From G963664835 sp963664835 (GTDB taxonomy: Bacteria; Chloroflexota; UBA6077; FW602-bin22; JBCLEL01), in the NCBI GenBank assembly GCA_963664835.2, contig CAXXUG010000004.1, positions 1-64,000 on the forward strand: a stretch of 64,000 bases of DNA, written 5' to 3'. The first letter of the stretch is position 1; every line of letters begins with the position of its first letter. The notes under the pieces were generated by a model that saw nothing but the letters and a program-made list of their open reading frames with translations, was not told where the DNA came from and ran no database searches. A program made the position numbers and the translations under genes. Shown here piece after piece: positions 8,635-17,784 of the stretch.

Positions 8635-10047
8635 GTCGGGACGACTCTCAGGCGACGGCTTTGCGCGCCGCCTTGGTTCGGGACGACTCGGACCAGCGTC
8701 GGGCGGTCTTCGAAGCCTGCGCGCCTCTCGGACCCGATCGGCAATCTCGGCTTCAGCGCCGGCGAGCCCCGGCTGGTAGAACTCGGCGTCAACATTGGCC
8801 GGGAGATAGCGTTGCTCGAAACGCCGGGGATCGTCGGGTTCGTAATCGTGGGAGTACTGGTAGTCTCTTCCGTAGCCAAGATTAGCCATCAGGCCTGTGG
8901 CGGCGTTTCTCAGGTGCAGGGGAACCGGGTCGTTTCGAGTCCTGTCGACGAACTCTCGCGCCGACGTGTACGCGTTCAGGGAGGAGTTGCTCTTCTCGGC
9001 GGCGGCCAGGTAGACAGTCGCTTCGGAGAGGGGCAGAGACGCCTCTGGCATTCCGAGAAAGTGAGTGGCCTGGTAGGCAGCCACCGCCAGGGGTAGGGCC
9101 TGCGGGTCTGCGAGCCCGATATCCTCTGCCGCAAGGATCACGAGCCTGCGGGCCACGAACAGTGGATCTTCGCCGGCTTCGAGCATGCGCGCGAGCCAGT
9201 ATACCGCCGCATCAGGATCGGAACCGCGGACCGACTTGATGAACGCGGAGATCGTGTCGTAGTGGTACTCGCCGGCTCGATCATATAGCAGGGCGCGGCG
9301 CTGCATCACATCGCTGATAGCGTCCAGAGTAACGACGCGTCGCCCTCCCTCGTCAGGCGTGGCGGCCTCCGCCGCCAGCTCCAAGCCGTTCAATGCCACA
9401 CGCGCGTCGCCGTTGGCCATCCCACACAATGCCCCCAGCGCGTCGCTTTCGAGGTCCACATGCAGACTGGCTACGCCGCGGTCCGGGTCGGTCAAGGCGC
9501 GTCGTACCACGACCTCGACTTCGGCGTCGGTCAACTGTCGAAGGGTGAAGACGCGGCAGCGCGACAACAGCGCCGCGTTCACTTCGAAAGAAGGATTCTC
9601 GGTGGTTGCCCCCACCAGGATGATGGTCCCTTCCTCGACGGCTTGCAGTACGGCGTCTTGCTGGCTCTTGGAAAAGCGATGGATCTCGTCGATCAGGAGT
9701 ATGGTCCGCCGGCGGTGCAACGCGAGGATACTCCGCGCTGTTTCGATCACCTTTCGCACGTCGGCTACGCCGGAGGTAACCGCGCTGAGGTGATGGAACT
9801 GTGCGCCTGTCACGCCGGCGATAATCGTGGCCAACGTGGTCTTGCCAGAGCCTGGAGGTCCCCACAGGATTATGGAAGTCAGGCGGTCCCGCTCGATGGC
9901 TGTTCGCAATGGGAGCCCGGGCCCGACTATCTCTTCCTGGCCGACCAACTCGTCGAAGGTCCGCGGCCGCATTCTGGCCGCGAGCGGCATGACGCCGGGA
10001 TCGGGGGCGTCCGCGGGGCCGGATTCGAAGAATGATCTCTGGTTCAA
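8629..10047 (-). CDS. rarA: Replication-associated recombination AAA+ ATPase RarA (MgsA)
   Basis: 472 residues of the RarA/MgsA/WRNIP1 family, a clamp-loader-like AAA+ ATPase that acts at stalled replication forks. Walker A is GPPGSGKTT, Walker B is LLIDEIHRFSKSQQD, and sensor-1 follows in VGATTENPSFE. The C-terminal tetramerisation region carries EDIGLADPQAL and a conserved stretch ending near YLPANVDAEFYQPG, then a charged tail rich in R and P. The longest frame begins with TTG at 10047 and its start is not firmly fixed. It is the last gene of a minus-strand set with the glycosyltransferase (78 bases upstream) and the PLP enzyme. Confidence 0.94.
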   Translation of the reverse strand: MNQRSFFESGPADAPDPGVMPLAARMRPRTFDELVGQEEIVGPGLPLRTAIERDRLTSIILWGPPGSGKTTLATIIAGVTGAQFHHLSAVTSGVADVRKVIETARSILALHRRRTILLIDEIHRFSKSQQDAVLQAVEEGTIILVGATTENPSFEVNAALLSRCRVFTLRQLTDAEVEVVVRRALTDPDRGVASLHVDLESDALGALCGMANGDARVALNGLELAAEAATPDEGGRRVVTLDAISDVMQRRALLYDRAGEYHYDTISAFIKSVRGSDPDAAVYWLARMLEAGEDPLFVARRLVILAAEDIGLADPQALPLAVAAYQATHFLGMPEASLPLSEATVYLAAAEKSNSSLNAYTSAREFVDRTRNDPVPLHLRNAATGLMANLGYGRDYQYSHDYEPDDPRRFEQRYLPANVDAEFYQPGLAGAEAEIADRVREARRLRRPPDAGPSRPEPRRRAKPSPESRPDS

Positions 10048-10125
10048 CGCTGAACTCGATCGGAACTCTGGGGATTCATGGAAGGGCGCCGGCTCCTTAT
10101 CGTGAGACGCCAGTCGGTGCGTCGT

Positions 10126-11259
10126 CTAAGCTCGATTGCGGTTGGCGGCAACTGCGATGCGATTTGCAATCGCGTCTGACGCATCGGGGCTCCCAAGCTT
10201 CGTCGCATTACTGGAAAGATCTCGGAGCAATGGGGGATCGGCAGCAAGCTGAGACAATCGACTGACAAGGTGCTCGGTCGAGTGGATCGCGTAGCCGGCG
10301 CCGTTCTCCTCCACGTAGCTCTCGTTGCCTTCCTCCTGGCCCGGCAAGACGCTGGTCACCAGCGCCGGCCTGCCGCAGGCCAATGCCTCGCTCAACGTCT
10401 GGGGACCACCCTTTGTCACGACGACGTCGCTGGCCAGCATCAAATCGGGTACGTTGTCGACGTATCCGTAGACCCGGTGGGAGGCGGGATCAAGTTTGCC
10501 TGCGAGCGACGAGCGAAGGCGCTCGTTGCGGCCGCAAACGATCAATGTATGGACAAAGCCCAACTTCGCGACGGCGCGCGCCAACCGCTCGAGTTGGCCG
10601 GCGCCTTCGCCTCCCCCTATCATCAGCACACAGAAATCGTTCGGTTTCAATCCAAGCTCGGAGCGCGTCTGTTGGCGACGGGCCTCGTCTGGCCGGCAGC
10701 GCTTATCTACCGGCAGGCCGAGACGTTCCACGCGGTCCACTCCTACGCCGGCCCGGATCAGGCCACTAGTCGCCGGAACAGTCGCGGTGAAGTATCTGTC
10801 GATCGAATCGACATTCCAGCAACGATGCACGGTGACCAACTCCGTAACGATGCCAAAATACGGAGCTCTCGAGCCGACAAGACGACGGGCACGGGCGAGC
10901 GGCGAGGTGAGCAGCGCATGAGCCGAGACGATGACGGACGGACGGGCCTGAGCCAGGAACTGAGCGATCTTTACCGCGGTTGTGGTGTCCAAGCTGTAGC
11001 GAAGGACCGCATCGAACGGCGGTTGATTGGTCGCGTGGAAGAATCCGCCGTAGAGCTTTGGCACCAGGCGGATCATATCGCCATATCGCGATGCGAGGGC
11101 ATCGACAATGGATAGCCGGCCGAGCCGGAAGCAATCGACGATCGCTATTCGATCTCTGTGTATCCCTCGGGCGGCGAGGCTGTCAGCTACGGCGTTGCAG
11201 AGGGATCGATGGCCTCCGCCGGTATCCGACATAGCGAGCAAGACTTCATAGTCGGACAT
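10126..11259 (-). CDS. MGDG-synthase/MurG-like glycosyltransferase
   Basis: A 377-residue GT-B glycosyltransferase. The start, LLAMSDTGGGHRSLCNAV, is the acceptor-site glycine loop (D/N-x-GGGH) of MGDG synthase and MurG relatives. The C-terminal half has GYVDNVPDLMLASDVVVTKGGPQTLSEALACG, the sugar-nucleotide binding region, with the GG-x-T-x2-E-A signature. Family members move a sugar from UDP-sugar to a lipid (diacylglycerol or a lipid-linked precursor) at the cytoplasmic membrane face. It lies 18 bases downstream of a serine-palmitoyltransferase-like gene, suggesting that the two share a lipid pathway; that link is inference from position. Confidence 0.86.
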   Translation of the reverse strand: MSDYEVLLAMSDTGGGHRSLCNAVADSLAARGIHRDRIAIVDCFRLGRLSIVDALASRYGDMIRLVPKLYGGFFHATNQPPFDAVLRYSLDTTTAVKIAQFLAQARPSVIVSAHALLTSPLARARRLVGSRAPYFGIVTELVTVHRCWNVDSIDRYFTATVPATSGLIRAGVGVDRVERLGLPVDKRCRPDEARRQQTRSELGLKPNDFCVLMIGGGEGAGQLERLARAVAKLGFVHTLIVCGRNERLRSSLAGKLDPASHRVYGYVDNVPDLMLASDVVVTKGGPQTLSEALACGRPALVTSVLPGQEEGNESYVEENGAGYAIHSTEHLVSRLSQLAADPPLLRDLSSNATKLGSPDASDAIANRIAVAANRNRA

Positions 11260-11277
11260 GTAGGGGCGTTCAGGACC

Positions 11278-12459
11278 CTAGATCAGCGAGCATTGCTTGC
11301 CCACTTTGGCAATAATCTCCAGCGCACGGTCTAGGTGTTTGTCTTCGTGGGTCGCCATGTAGCTGGTTCGTATGAGGGCGCGGTCCGGCTCGACCGCGGG
11401 GGTTACGGCGGCATTGGCATATACGCCGGCGTCGAGAAGCCTGCGCCAAAAGGTAGCGAGCCGAATCTCTTCGCCCACGATTATGGGTATAACTGGGCTC
11501 TTGCTATCGCCGGTATTGAAACCCAGGCCGGCCAACTCCTTCTTCATACGCCTGGTATTGGCCCAGAGGAGCTCGCGGCGTTCCGGCTCGGTCTCGATGA
11601 TGTCCAATGCCGCGAGCGCAGCGGCGGTACTGGCCGGAGGCAGGCTGGCGCTGAAGAGAAACGCTCGCCCATTGTGTTTTATGAAGTAAATTACGTCCGC
11701 GTCGGCGGCGATAAAGCCGCCTATCGAGGCGAAGGACTTGCTGAAAGTCGTCATGATGAGGTCGATATCATCTCGGACGCCGAAGTGATCGGCGGTGCCG
11801 CGACCCTGCTCACCGAAGACGCCTGCGCTGTGGGCTTCGTCCACCAAGATGCGGGCGTCGTATTTCTTTGCCAACTCCACTATGCCCGGCAATTCGGCCA
11901 GGTCTCCCTCCATGCTGTAGACGCCGTCGACTACTATCAGTTTGCCGCCGCCAGGCTCAATCTTTTGCAGCACGCGCTCAAGGTCGTCCAAGTCATTGTG
12001 TTTGAAGCGGACGGCGTCACCCAATGCCAGGCGGCAACCATCGACGATCGAGGCATGGTCGGCGCGATCGATCACGACCGTATCGTGCCGGCCGACGAGA
12101 GCGGAGATAGTACCCAGATTTGCCTGGAAGCCGGTGGTAAACACAAGTGCGGCATCGCGCTGCATCCAGGCTGCCAAGCGTCGTTCCAGCTCGACGTGCA
12201 GATCGAGGGTCCCGTTCATCAGTCGGGAGCCGGTGCAGCCGCTTCCGTATCGCTCCACCGCAGCGCGGGCGGCCTCCTTGACCTTGGGGTGTTGGGTCAA
12301 ACCGAGGTAGTTATTGGACCCGAGCATCACCTTGGTTTCGCCGTTTATGACTACTTCGGGGCCGGCCTCGGACTCAATCGGGACGAAATAGGGGTAGATT
12401 CCGAAGGCTTCCGCCATCTTGGGCTTGGTGTAGGCCTTGGTCTTGGCGAAAAGGTCCAA
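11278..12459 (-). CDS. PLP-dependent alpha-oxoamine synthase, serine-palmitoyltransferase-like
   Basis: A 393-residue fold-type I PLP enzyme of the alpha-oxoamine synthase family (BioF, Kbl, SPT). The PLP lysine sits in TTFSKSFASIGGF, with aspartate/histidine partners in VDEAHSAGVFG and DRADHASIVDG. The N-terminus MLGSNNYLGLTQHPKV, the segment GSRLMNGTLDLH and the late RTSYMATHEDKHLDRAL read more like bacterial serine palmitoyltransferase than typical biotin BioF; Kbl (glycine C-acetyltransferase) is the main alternative. It would condense an amino acid with an acyl-CoA. No bio genes or threonine dehydrogenase are nearby. The start is a TTG about nine bases after AGGG. It is followed after 18 bases by a lipid glycosyltransferase. 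Confidence 0.82.
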   Translation of the reverse strand: MDLFAKTKAYTKPKMAEAFGIYPYFVPIESEAGPEVVINGETKVMLGSNNYLGLTQHPKVKEAARAAVERYGSGCTGSRLMNGTLDLHVELERRLAAWMQRDAALVFTTGFQANLGTISALVGRHDTVVIDRADHASIVDGCRLALGDAVRFKHNDLDDLERVLQKIEPGGGKLIVVDGVYSMEGDLAELPGIVELAKKYDARILVDEAHSAGVFGEQGRGTADHFGVRDDIDLIMTTFSKSFASIGGFIAADADVIYFIKHNGRAFLFSASLPPASTAAALAALDIIETEPERRELLWANTRRMKKELAGLGFNTGDSKSPVIPIIVGEEIRLATFWRRLLDAGVYANAAVTPAVEPDRALIRTSYMATHEDKHLDRALEIIAKVGKQCSLI

Positions 12460-12810
12460 TTCTATTTGCCCTTTCGTAACCGCATCAGGCTAACGCTTAG
12501 ACGCTGATTATCCCACAATTCGCCAAGTTGCGTGAACGCCGTCGACCTAAGATGGCCTAGACTGCGGGGACGAATCGATAGTTGAAAGGCTTGCGCGACC
12601 AATCTGACCCGCACCTATTTGTGCCGCGCCGCCTGAAGCAGATTCAATGGTATGGCCGACCTTAGAACCGGTCAAGCCGGGGGCCAACCAAGCGGTTTGC
12701 GGTGGTCTTGCCCTGCCTCGCTCCGGAATTGGAATAAGTCCGAACAGATGGACGCGTGCTTGGATGCTTGCGTAATCGTGCCCATTCATGTGCACGGCAT
12801 CTTGGTGTTG

Positions 12811-12839
12811 GTAGAGGCGGGTTTGAAAACCGCCTCTAC
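12811..12839. repeat. Intergenic hairpin ending in CTAC
   Basis: An inverted repeat with a ten-base perfect outer stem (GTAGAGGCGG / CCGCCTCTAC) around a T- and A-rich centre. It ends in CTAC like the hairpins at 12931 and 20340, suggesting one family of dispersed elements. Confidence 0.65.
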
Positions 12840-12930
12840 GGCAATCGTGAGGCATAGGCTGCCGCAAATCGCCCAGATATGCTCCGGATTCTGAGTACGG
12901 CGGAGTAGGTGTTTGCCGTGCCCCGCCCAA

Positions 12931-12950
12931 GGGCGATTCGCGAATCGCCC
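12931..12950. repeat. Perfect 20-base palindrome, GGGCGATTCG type
   Basis: GGGCGATTCG is followed directly by its reverse complement CGAATCGCCC and then CTACGG. Such palindromes recur between genes in many environmental bacterial genomes; here it looks like a dispersed intergenic element rather than a regulator site. Confidence 0.7.
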
Positions 12951-13078
12951 CTACGGAAGGGTTGGTGGGAAGCCGGTGGGGGTTTCGGGGCCGGCGAATT
13001 AGAAAGTTGCGCCTTGAGCGGGTGACAAGTCCCGGCGCTCAACCGCCGTCGATTTCAGCGGTGCTTATCAGGTAATGC

Positions 13079-14221
13079 TTACGTATCCGTTTGCGATAGC
13101 GGCTGGCCGGACCCCGGTTCGACGTCAATGGCGCGATTGAGTGCCTGTGATCGGTATGCGGATTCGATCAATGCCAGATTCAAACGCGCTTGATGGGCCC
13201 CGATTGGCGGAGGTTTCTGGTCCACAAGACACCGGAAACACGATTCGAAGTATGACTTGAACCCGTCATCTTCGGCGACGTCGATTGACTCCCACTTTCC
13301 ACTAGATTCTGTGAATAGGCTGAGTGGCGCGCCATCTTTGTGGAACGCGAGCGTCCCTTTTGTGCCATGTATTTCCCTGACACTCTGACCACCGGCAGTC
13401 GTCGACCAGGCGGCCTGAACGGAGGACACCGCTCCGCTAGAGTGCGTCATCAAGACTAGGGCCGTATCGTCCACCTCAATGGGGCGATTGAATGTCGCGA
13501 CTCGCGCGTAGATGCTCTCCACCGGCACGCCAATCAACTGGCGGCCGCAATAAATCGAATGGTAGGCATTATCCAAGAGTGCGCCCCCTCCGGATCGCTT
13601 GGAGCGAGTGCGCCAGTCGGGATCGTATCCGGCCGCCCCCAGAAAATGGCCCCCACCCAGGGATGCGAAGCGGGCCAGAAACGGTTTGCCGATCGCGTCC
13701 CGCCGGATCAGCCGCATGGCCTCGGCCTCAGGCGCACGGTAGATGTAGTTGTGAATGACGGCGAGCTGGACGCCGGCCCTATCCACGGCGCGGATGATAC
13801 GGTCGGCCTCCGCCAGAGTGGGCGCCAGCGGCTTCTCTATAATGATGTTGACGCCGGCTCGGGCGGAATCGATGGCCGCTGGTTCGTGAAGAAAGTGTGG
13901 CAGGGCAATGTCGACTGCGTCGAGCCGCTCAATGGTCAGCATATTCCGGTAGTCAGCGTAGAGTTTGCGAGCGGGCAGACCGGTCAACCGTTGAGCGGCC
14001 ATTCGACGAACGTCGCTGGAGTCGGCAACCGCGACTATTTCTACCAAATCGGACAACCTGGCGAGCGCGGGCAGGTGACAGGTCTCCGCGATCCGGCCAA
14101 AACCGATGATGCCAACTCGTTGTGGTCGCGCCAGTGTGACAATCTCCCCAAAAGCGGTCAGCGAGGAAAACGGCGTCTCTTGGAAGCCCGACATGTGCGA
14201 TGGAGTCCGGCCATCGCTCAC
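13079..14221 (-). CDS. Gfo/Idh/MocA family oxidoreductase
   Basis: About 380 residues. The Rossmann start VGIIGFGRIAETCHLPAL (near residue 36) binds NAD(P), and EKPLAPTLAEADR carries the conserved EKP lysine. A C-terminal alpha/beta domain with GGGALLDNAYHSIY supplies the D-x3-H active-site helix. Family members oxidise or reduce sugars, inositols and related polyols; the substrate cannot be inferred. The longest frame starts at a GTG (14221), giving a 30-residue leader before the Rossmann strand, so the true start may be internal, for example the ATG at 14194. It is divergent from the acylphosphatase gene, with about 110 bases between starts. Confidence 0.85.
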   Translation of the reverse strand: MSDGRTPSHMSGFQETPFSSLTAFGEIVTLARPQRVGIIGFGRIAETCHLPALARLSDLVEIVAVADSSDVRRMAAQRLTGLPARKLYADYRNMLTIERLDAVDIALPHFLHEPAAIDSARAGVNIIIEKPLAPTLAEADRIIRAVDRAGVQLAVIHNYIYRAPEAEAMRLIRRDAIGKPFLARFASLGGGHFLGAAGYDPDWRTRSKRSGGGALLDNAYHSIYCGRQLIGVPVESIYARVATFNRPIEVDDTALVLMTHSSGAVSSVQAAWSTTAGGQSVREIHGTKGTLAFHKDGAPLSLFTESSGKWESIDVAEDDGFKSYFESCFRCLVDQKPPPIGAHQARLNLALIESAYRSQALNRAIDVEPGSGQPLSQTDT

Positions 14222-14332
14222 AGGAATGGATAATTGCGGTCGGTTTGCTTAGACTTGGTGTGTCCCGCTGGATGAATGGTAGGGTTTGCGAGCCGTGGGC
14301 GTCAAACTGCGGGCAAGGACCGCGAGCCGAAC

Positions 14333-14617
14333 ATGAACCCAAATCAACGGCGACGAGTTCGGGCGATAATCTCTGGCAGGGTTCAGGGAGTGTTCTTTCG
14401 CCAATCGGCCCGGCAGACCGCTTCCTCGCTCGGGCTGAGCGGTTGGATACGCAATCGGCTGGATGGCGAGGTGGAGCTTTGTACCGAGGGGAGGAGCGAG
14501 TCGGTGGAGCGCTTCATAGAATGGTGCCGGAACGGCCCAGAGATGGCGGAGGTAAAGTCAGTTGAGACCATCGAGGAGCTGCCGCGAGGGGAGGCCGGCG
14601 GGTTCTGGATCATTTAA
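14333..14617 (+). CDS. acyP: Acylphosphatase
   Basis: A 94-residue acylphosphatase that hydrolyses carboxyl-phosphate bonds. The catalytic loop GRVQGVFFRQSA holds the phosphate-binding Arg, and GWIRNRLDG holds the catalytic Asn, in the normal order and spacing. The ATG at 14333 (MNPNQRRRVRAI) is preferred to an upstream frame start at 14276, because the family begins just before the first beta strand. It is 24 bases upstream of asnS and leads a plus-strand run of translation genes (asnS, gatC, gatA); the pairing is probably simple cotranscription. Confidence 0.9.
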   Translation: MNPNQRRRVRAIISGRVQGVFFRQSARQTASSLGLSGWIRNRLDGEVELCTEGRSESVERFIEWCRNGPEMAEVKSVETIEELPRGEAGGFWII

Positions 14618-14641
14618 CGAGATCGATGAGCGACTTTGACT

Positions 14642-15946
14642 ATGCAGAATGATCCGAATTGGACCTACGTCGAGGACCTCGGCCAACACAACGACAGGCT
14701 CGTAACGATCAAGGGATGGGTATACAACCGGCGGTCCAGCGGTAAGGTCAGATTCCTTCTGGTTCGGGATGGAACGGGTTTGGTCCAGTGCGTTGCCACC
14801 CGATGGGACCTGGCGCCAGAGGCCTTTGAGAGCATCGACCACATAGCCCAAGAGTCGGCAGTGGTAGTCGCAGGGACCGTTAAGGCGGACAAGCGCGCGC
14901 CAGGCGGCTACGAATTACAACTGAGCGACCTCACCGTAGTGCATGAGTCGGTCGACTATCCGATCACTCCCAAGGAGCACGGCGTAGATTTCCTGCTGAG
15001 CAAGCGCCACCTCTGGCTGAGGTCGCAGCGCCAGCAGGCGCTGATGCGCGTCCGGGCGGTGATTCTGAGATCTATACGAGATTTTCTAGATGACCAAGGA
15101 TTCCTGGAAATAGACGCGCCGATTCTGACTCCAAACTCGGTCGAGGGGACAACCAGTCTGTTCGAGATCGACTATTTTGGCGATACGGCGTATCTGAGCC
15201 AGAGCGGTCAGCTCTACGTCGAGGCGGCCGCATTGGCTTTTGGCCGGGTGTACTGCTTCGGGCCGGTATTTCGCGCGGAGAAATCGAAGACCCGACGGCA
15301 CCTGATGGAGTTCTGGATGGTCGAGCCGGAGATGGCGTACTTCGAGCACGAAGACAACCTGAGATTGCAGGAGAGATTCGTGTCGGCCATCGTTGAAAAC
15401 GCGTTGAGCAAATGCCAGGACGAACTTGCATCGTTGGAGCGCGACACGACATTGCTTGAGAAAACGACGCCGCCATTCCCCCGCATCACATACGACGAGG
15501 CGCTGGAAATACTGGCCCGGAACGGCATCCACAAGGAGTGGGGCGAAGATTTCGGAGCGCCGGACGAGACTTTGCTGGCCAGCCAGTTCGAGCGGCCGGT
15601 GTTCGTCGAGCGCTTCCCGTCCATCTCGAAACCGTTTTACGCCCAGCCGGCGCCGGACAGGCCGGAGGTGGCGTTGTGCGCCGATCTTCTCGCGCCGGAA
15701 GGCTATGGCGAGATCATTGGCGGCAGCCAGCGGGTCCACGACTTCGACCTTCTGCGCGACCGGCTGCGGGAGAACGAGCTGCCGGAAGATGACTATCAAT
15801 GGTATCTCGATCTGCGCCGGTACGGGAGCGTGCCCCACAGCGGCTTCGGGCTGGGTATCGAACGCACCGTCGCATGGATTTGCGGGTTGCAGCATGTGCG
15901 GGAAACGATCCCATTCCCGCGTATGCTCGACCGCATTTACCCTTAG
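14642..15946 (+). CDS. asnS: Asparaginyl-tRNA synthetase
   Basis: About 434 residues of class IIb synthetase. The N-terminal OB-fold (about 8-110, KGWVYNRRSSGKVRFLLVRDG) binds the anticodon. The catalytic domain has motif 2 in GPVFRAEKSKTRRHL and motif 3 in GFGLGIERTVAWICG, with VRETIPFPR near the end; EFWMVEPEMAY also favours AsnRS. The asparagine rather than aspartate assignment rests on the short length and on the lack of the GAD insertion of bacterial AspRS. The ATG at 14642 is used; a TTG two codons earlier is possible. With AsnRS present, the neighbouring GatCA would be needed mainly for Gln-tRNA. Confidence 0.92.
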   Translation: MQNDPNWTYVEDLGQHNDRLVTIKGWVYNRRSSGKVRFLLVRDGTGLVQCVATRWDLAPEAFESIDHIAQESAVVVAGTVKADKRAPGGYELQLSDLTVVHESVDYPITPKEHGVDFLLSKRHLWLRSQRQQALMRVRAVILRSIRDFLDDQGFLEIDAPILTPNSVEGTTSLFEIDYFGDTAYLSQSGQLYVEAAALAFGRVYCFGPVFRAEKSKTRRHLMEFWMVEPEMAYFEHEDNLRLQERFVSAIVENALSKCQDELASLERDTTLLEKTTPPFPRITYDEALEILARNGIHKEWGEDFGAPDETLLASQFERPVFVERFPSISKPFYAQPAPDRPEVALCADLLAPEGYGEIIGGSQRVHDFDLLRDRLRENELPEDDYQWYLDLRRYGSVPHSGFGLGIERTVAWICGLQHVRETIPFPRMLDRIYP

Positions 15947-15963
15947 AACCATAGCGAGATTTC

Positions 15964-15969
15964 GGAGGT
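15964..15969 (+). promoter_or_regulatory. gatC ribosome-binding site
   Basis: GGAGGT seven bases before the ATG at 15977; it favours that start over the TTG two codons upstream. Confidence 0.75.
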
Positions 15970-15976
15970 CTTGCCG

Positions 15977-16267
15977 ATGCACATCTCCCGGGAAGATATG
16001 CTGCGAATAGCGACCCTGGCCAGGTTGGAGCTTAAAGAGGACGAGTTGGCCAAGTTGGAGAACGACCTCGCGACGATTCTGGACAACATGGAGGTGCTCT
16101 CGGAGCTGAGCCTCGATTCGATCCCGCCTACCGCACAGGTTGTGCCGGTGGTGAACGTGCTGCGCGACGACGAGCCGGCCGGAAGCCTGGAAGTAGCTGA
16201 ACTGGAGCGGATGGCGCCGGAGTGGGAAGACGACACATATCGAGTGTCACCGGTGTTCGAGGAATAG
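15977..16267 (+). CDS. gatC: Glu-tRNA(Gln) amidotransferase subunit C
   Basis: A 96-residue GatC, the small clamp subunit of the GatCAB transamidosome that converts Glu-tRNA(Gln) to Gln-tRNA(Gln). MHISREDMLRIATLARLEL and the segment LDNMEVLSELSLDSIPPTAQV are typical: an N-terminal helix pair, then an extended arm ending in VVNVLRDDEP. Normal length for the family. It lies 30 bases after asnS and five bases before gatA, so the three are an operon. gatB is not in the window. Confidence 0.93.
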   Translation: MHISREDMLRIATLARLELKEDELAKLENDLATILDNMEVLSELSLDSIPPTAQVVPVVNVLRDDEPAGSLEVAELERMAPEWEDDTYRVSPVFEE

Positions 16268-16272
16268 CGCAT

Positions 16273-17748
16273 ATGGAGCTGTGGGGGCTGTCGATTGCTG
16301 AGGCGGGAGAACGCCTTAGACGACGCGAGATCAGCAGCGTAGAGCTGACCCAAGCGGTACTGCGACGGATTCGGGACGTGGACGCGAGCGTAAACGCCTA
16401 CGTAAGTGTGGCAGAGGAGTCCGCCCTTTGCGCGGCCGAGGAAGCGGATAAGAAGTTATCCAATGGGCAGGGGAGTCCACTGCTGGGGGTCCCGATCGCG
16501 GTCAAGGACAACATATGCACACGAGACGCCCGGACGACCTGCGCTTCGCGCATACTGGCGAATTTCCAGCCGGCCTACGATGCGACGGTGGTGAGCCGGC
16601 TGCGTGAGTCCGGCGCGGTAATCGTCGGTAAGGGAAACCTGGACGAGTTTGCGATGGGTTCGTCGACCGAGTTCTCGGCATCGGGGCCGACGCGCAACCC
16701 ATTCGACCTCGACAGGGTACCAGGCGGCAGCAGCGGAGGGCCGGCCGCAGCGGTAGCGGCGGGAGAGGCGTTGGGAGGATTGGGATCGGATACGGGCGGA
16801 TCGATCCGGCTGCCGGCAAGCTTTTGCGGCGTGGTCGGATTGAAGCCTACCTACGGCCGGGTGTCCCGATATGGGCTGGTGGCGTACGCCTCCTCGCTGG
16901 ACCAGATCGGCCCATTTGCCCGCGACGTACGAGGATGCGCGGAGATTCTGTCGACGATAGCCGGTCACGACAGGATGGACGCGACCTCGTTGGAATGGCC
17001 AGTCGAGGCATATGCTGACCGCCTATCGGATGACATCAAGGGGCTGCGAATAGGCCTGCCGGACGAGTATTTCGGAGCCGGCCTCGACCCGGAAGTAGAG
17101 GCGGTGGTGAAGTCCGCAATTGGGCAGTTGGAGAGGGCGGGCGCGCTGGTTGAACCAGTGTCGCTGCCTCACACCAAGTACGCGCTGGCGGCCTACTACA
17201 TCATCGCGCCGGCCGAGGCGAGCGCCAACCTGTCACGTTTCGATGGCGTGAAGTACGGCCTCTCGGTCGATGGCACCGATATCTGGGAGTCGTTCTCGGC
17301 GACGAGGGGCAGGGGATTTGGCGCGGAGGTCAAGCGCCGGATCATGATCGGGACCTACGCGCTCTCCGCCGGCTACTACGACGCCTACTATCTGCGAGCG
17401 CAGCGGGCGCGGACCCTTATCAAACGGGACTTCGACGAGGCACTGGAACGAGTCGACGTCATTGCCGGGCCGACCGCCCCGACGGTCGCGTTCAAGATCG
17501 GCGAGAAGGTGGACGATCCGATGTCGATGTACCTGACGGACGTGTTTACGGTCCCGGTCAACATAGCCGGAGTGCCGGCCCTGGTGGTACCCTGCGGAAT
17601 CGCCCACTCGATGCCGGTCGGACTGCAGTTCATCTGTCCGGCCGGAGCCGAGAGCCGGCTTCTGAATCTCGGCTCAGCGTTCGAGCAGATCACATCCTCG
17701 GCGCCGTGGCGGCCCAAGCTCGAAATACCGGAGATTGCCGCCGGATAG
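16273..17748 (+). CDS. gatA: Glu-tRNA(Gln) amidotransferase subunit A
   Basis: A 491-residue amidase-signature protein that releases ammonia from glutamine for the transamidosome. The Ser-cisSer-Lys triad is visible: Lys in PIAVKDNICT, Ser in GGSSGGPAAAV, and the Ser of GSDTGGSIRLP. VVGLKPTYGRVSRYGLVAYASSLDQIGP is a strong GatA signature. The ATG at 16273 is preferred to the longer frame from 16222, which overlaps gatC. It converges on thrS with only 36 bases between stops and no clear terminator in the gap. Confidence 0.95.
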   Translation: MELWGLSIAEAGERLRRREISSVELTQAVLRRIRDVDASVNAYVSVAEESALCAAEEADKKLSNGQGSPLLGVPIAVKDNICTRDARTTCASRILANFQPAYDATVVSRLRESGAVIVGKGNLDEFAMGSSTEFSASGPTRNPFDLDRVPGGSSGGPAAAVAAGEALGGLGSDTGGSIRLPASFCGVVGLKPTYGRVSRYGLVAYASSLDQIGPFARDVRGCAEILSTIAGHDRMDATSLEWPVEAYADRLSDDIKGLRIGLPDEYFGAGLDPEVEAVVKSAIGQLERAGALVEPVSLPHTKYALAAYYIIAPAEASANLSRFDGVKYGLSVDGTDIWESFSATRGRGFGAEVKRRIMIGTYALSAGYYDAYYLRAQRARTLIKRDFDEALERVDVIAGPTAPTVAFKIGEKVDDPMSMYLTDVFTVPVNIAGVPALVVPCGIAHSMPVGLQFICPAGAESRLLNLGSAFEQITSSAPWRPKLEIPEIAAG

Positions 17749-17784
17749 CGCTTCTCTGCGGTCTCCCGGGCCTGGGTCTATCGA

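Larger units (their letters stand above)
12460..13078. other. 619-base intergenic stretch with hairpin repeats
   Basis: No gene is supported here. The open frames present run through inverted repeats and have no family resemblance. It carries two strong hairpins, at 12811-12839 and 12931-12950, listed separately, and presumably the promoter of the PLP enzyme near 12460-12560. Confidence 0.6.

Noticed and set aside
11335..12507. Long open frame (390 codons) antisense to the PLP enzyme
   Set aside because: Shadow of the GC-rich gene on the other strand; no family motifs, and the antisense gene has complete active-site motifs.
12547..12930. 127-codon minus-strand frame
   Set aside because: Lies over intergenic palindromes, no domain, no ribosome site.
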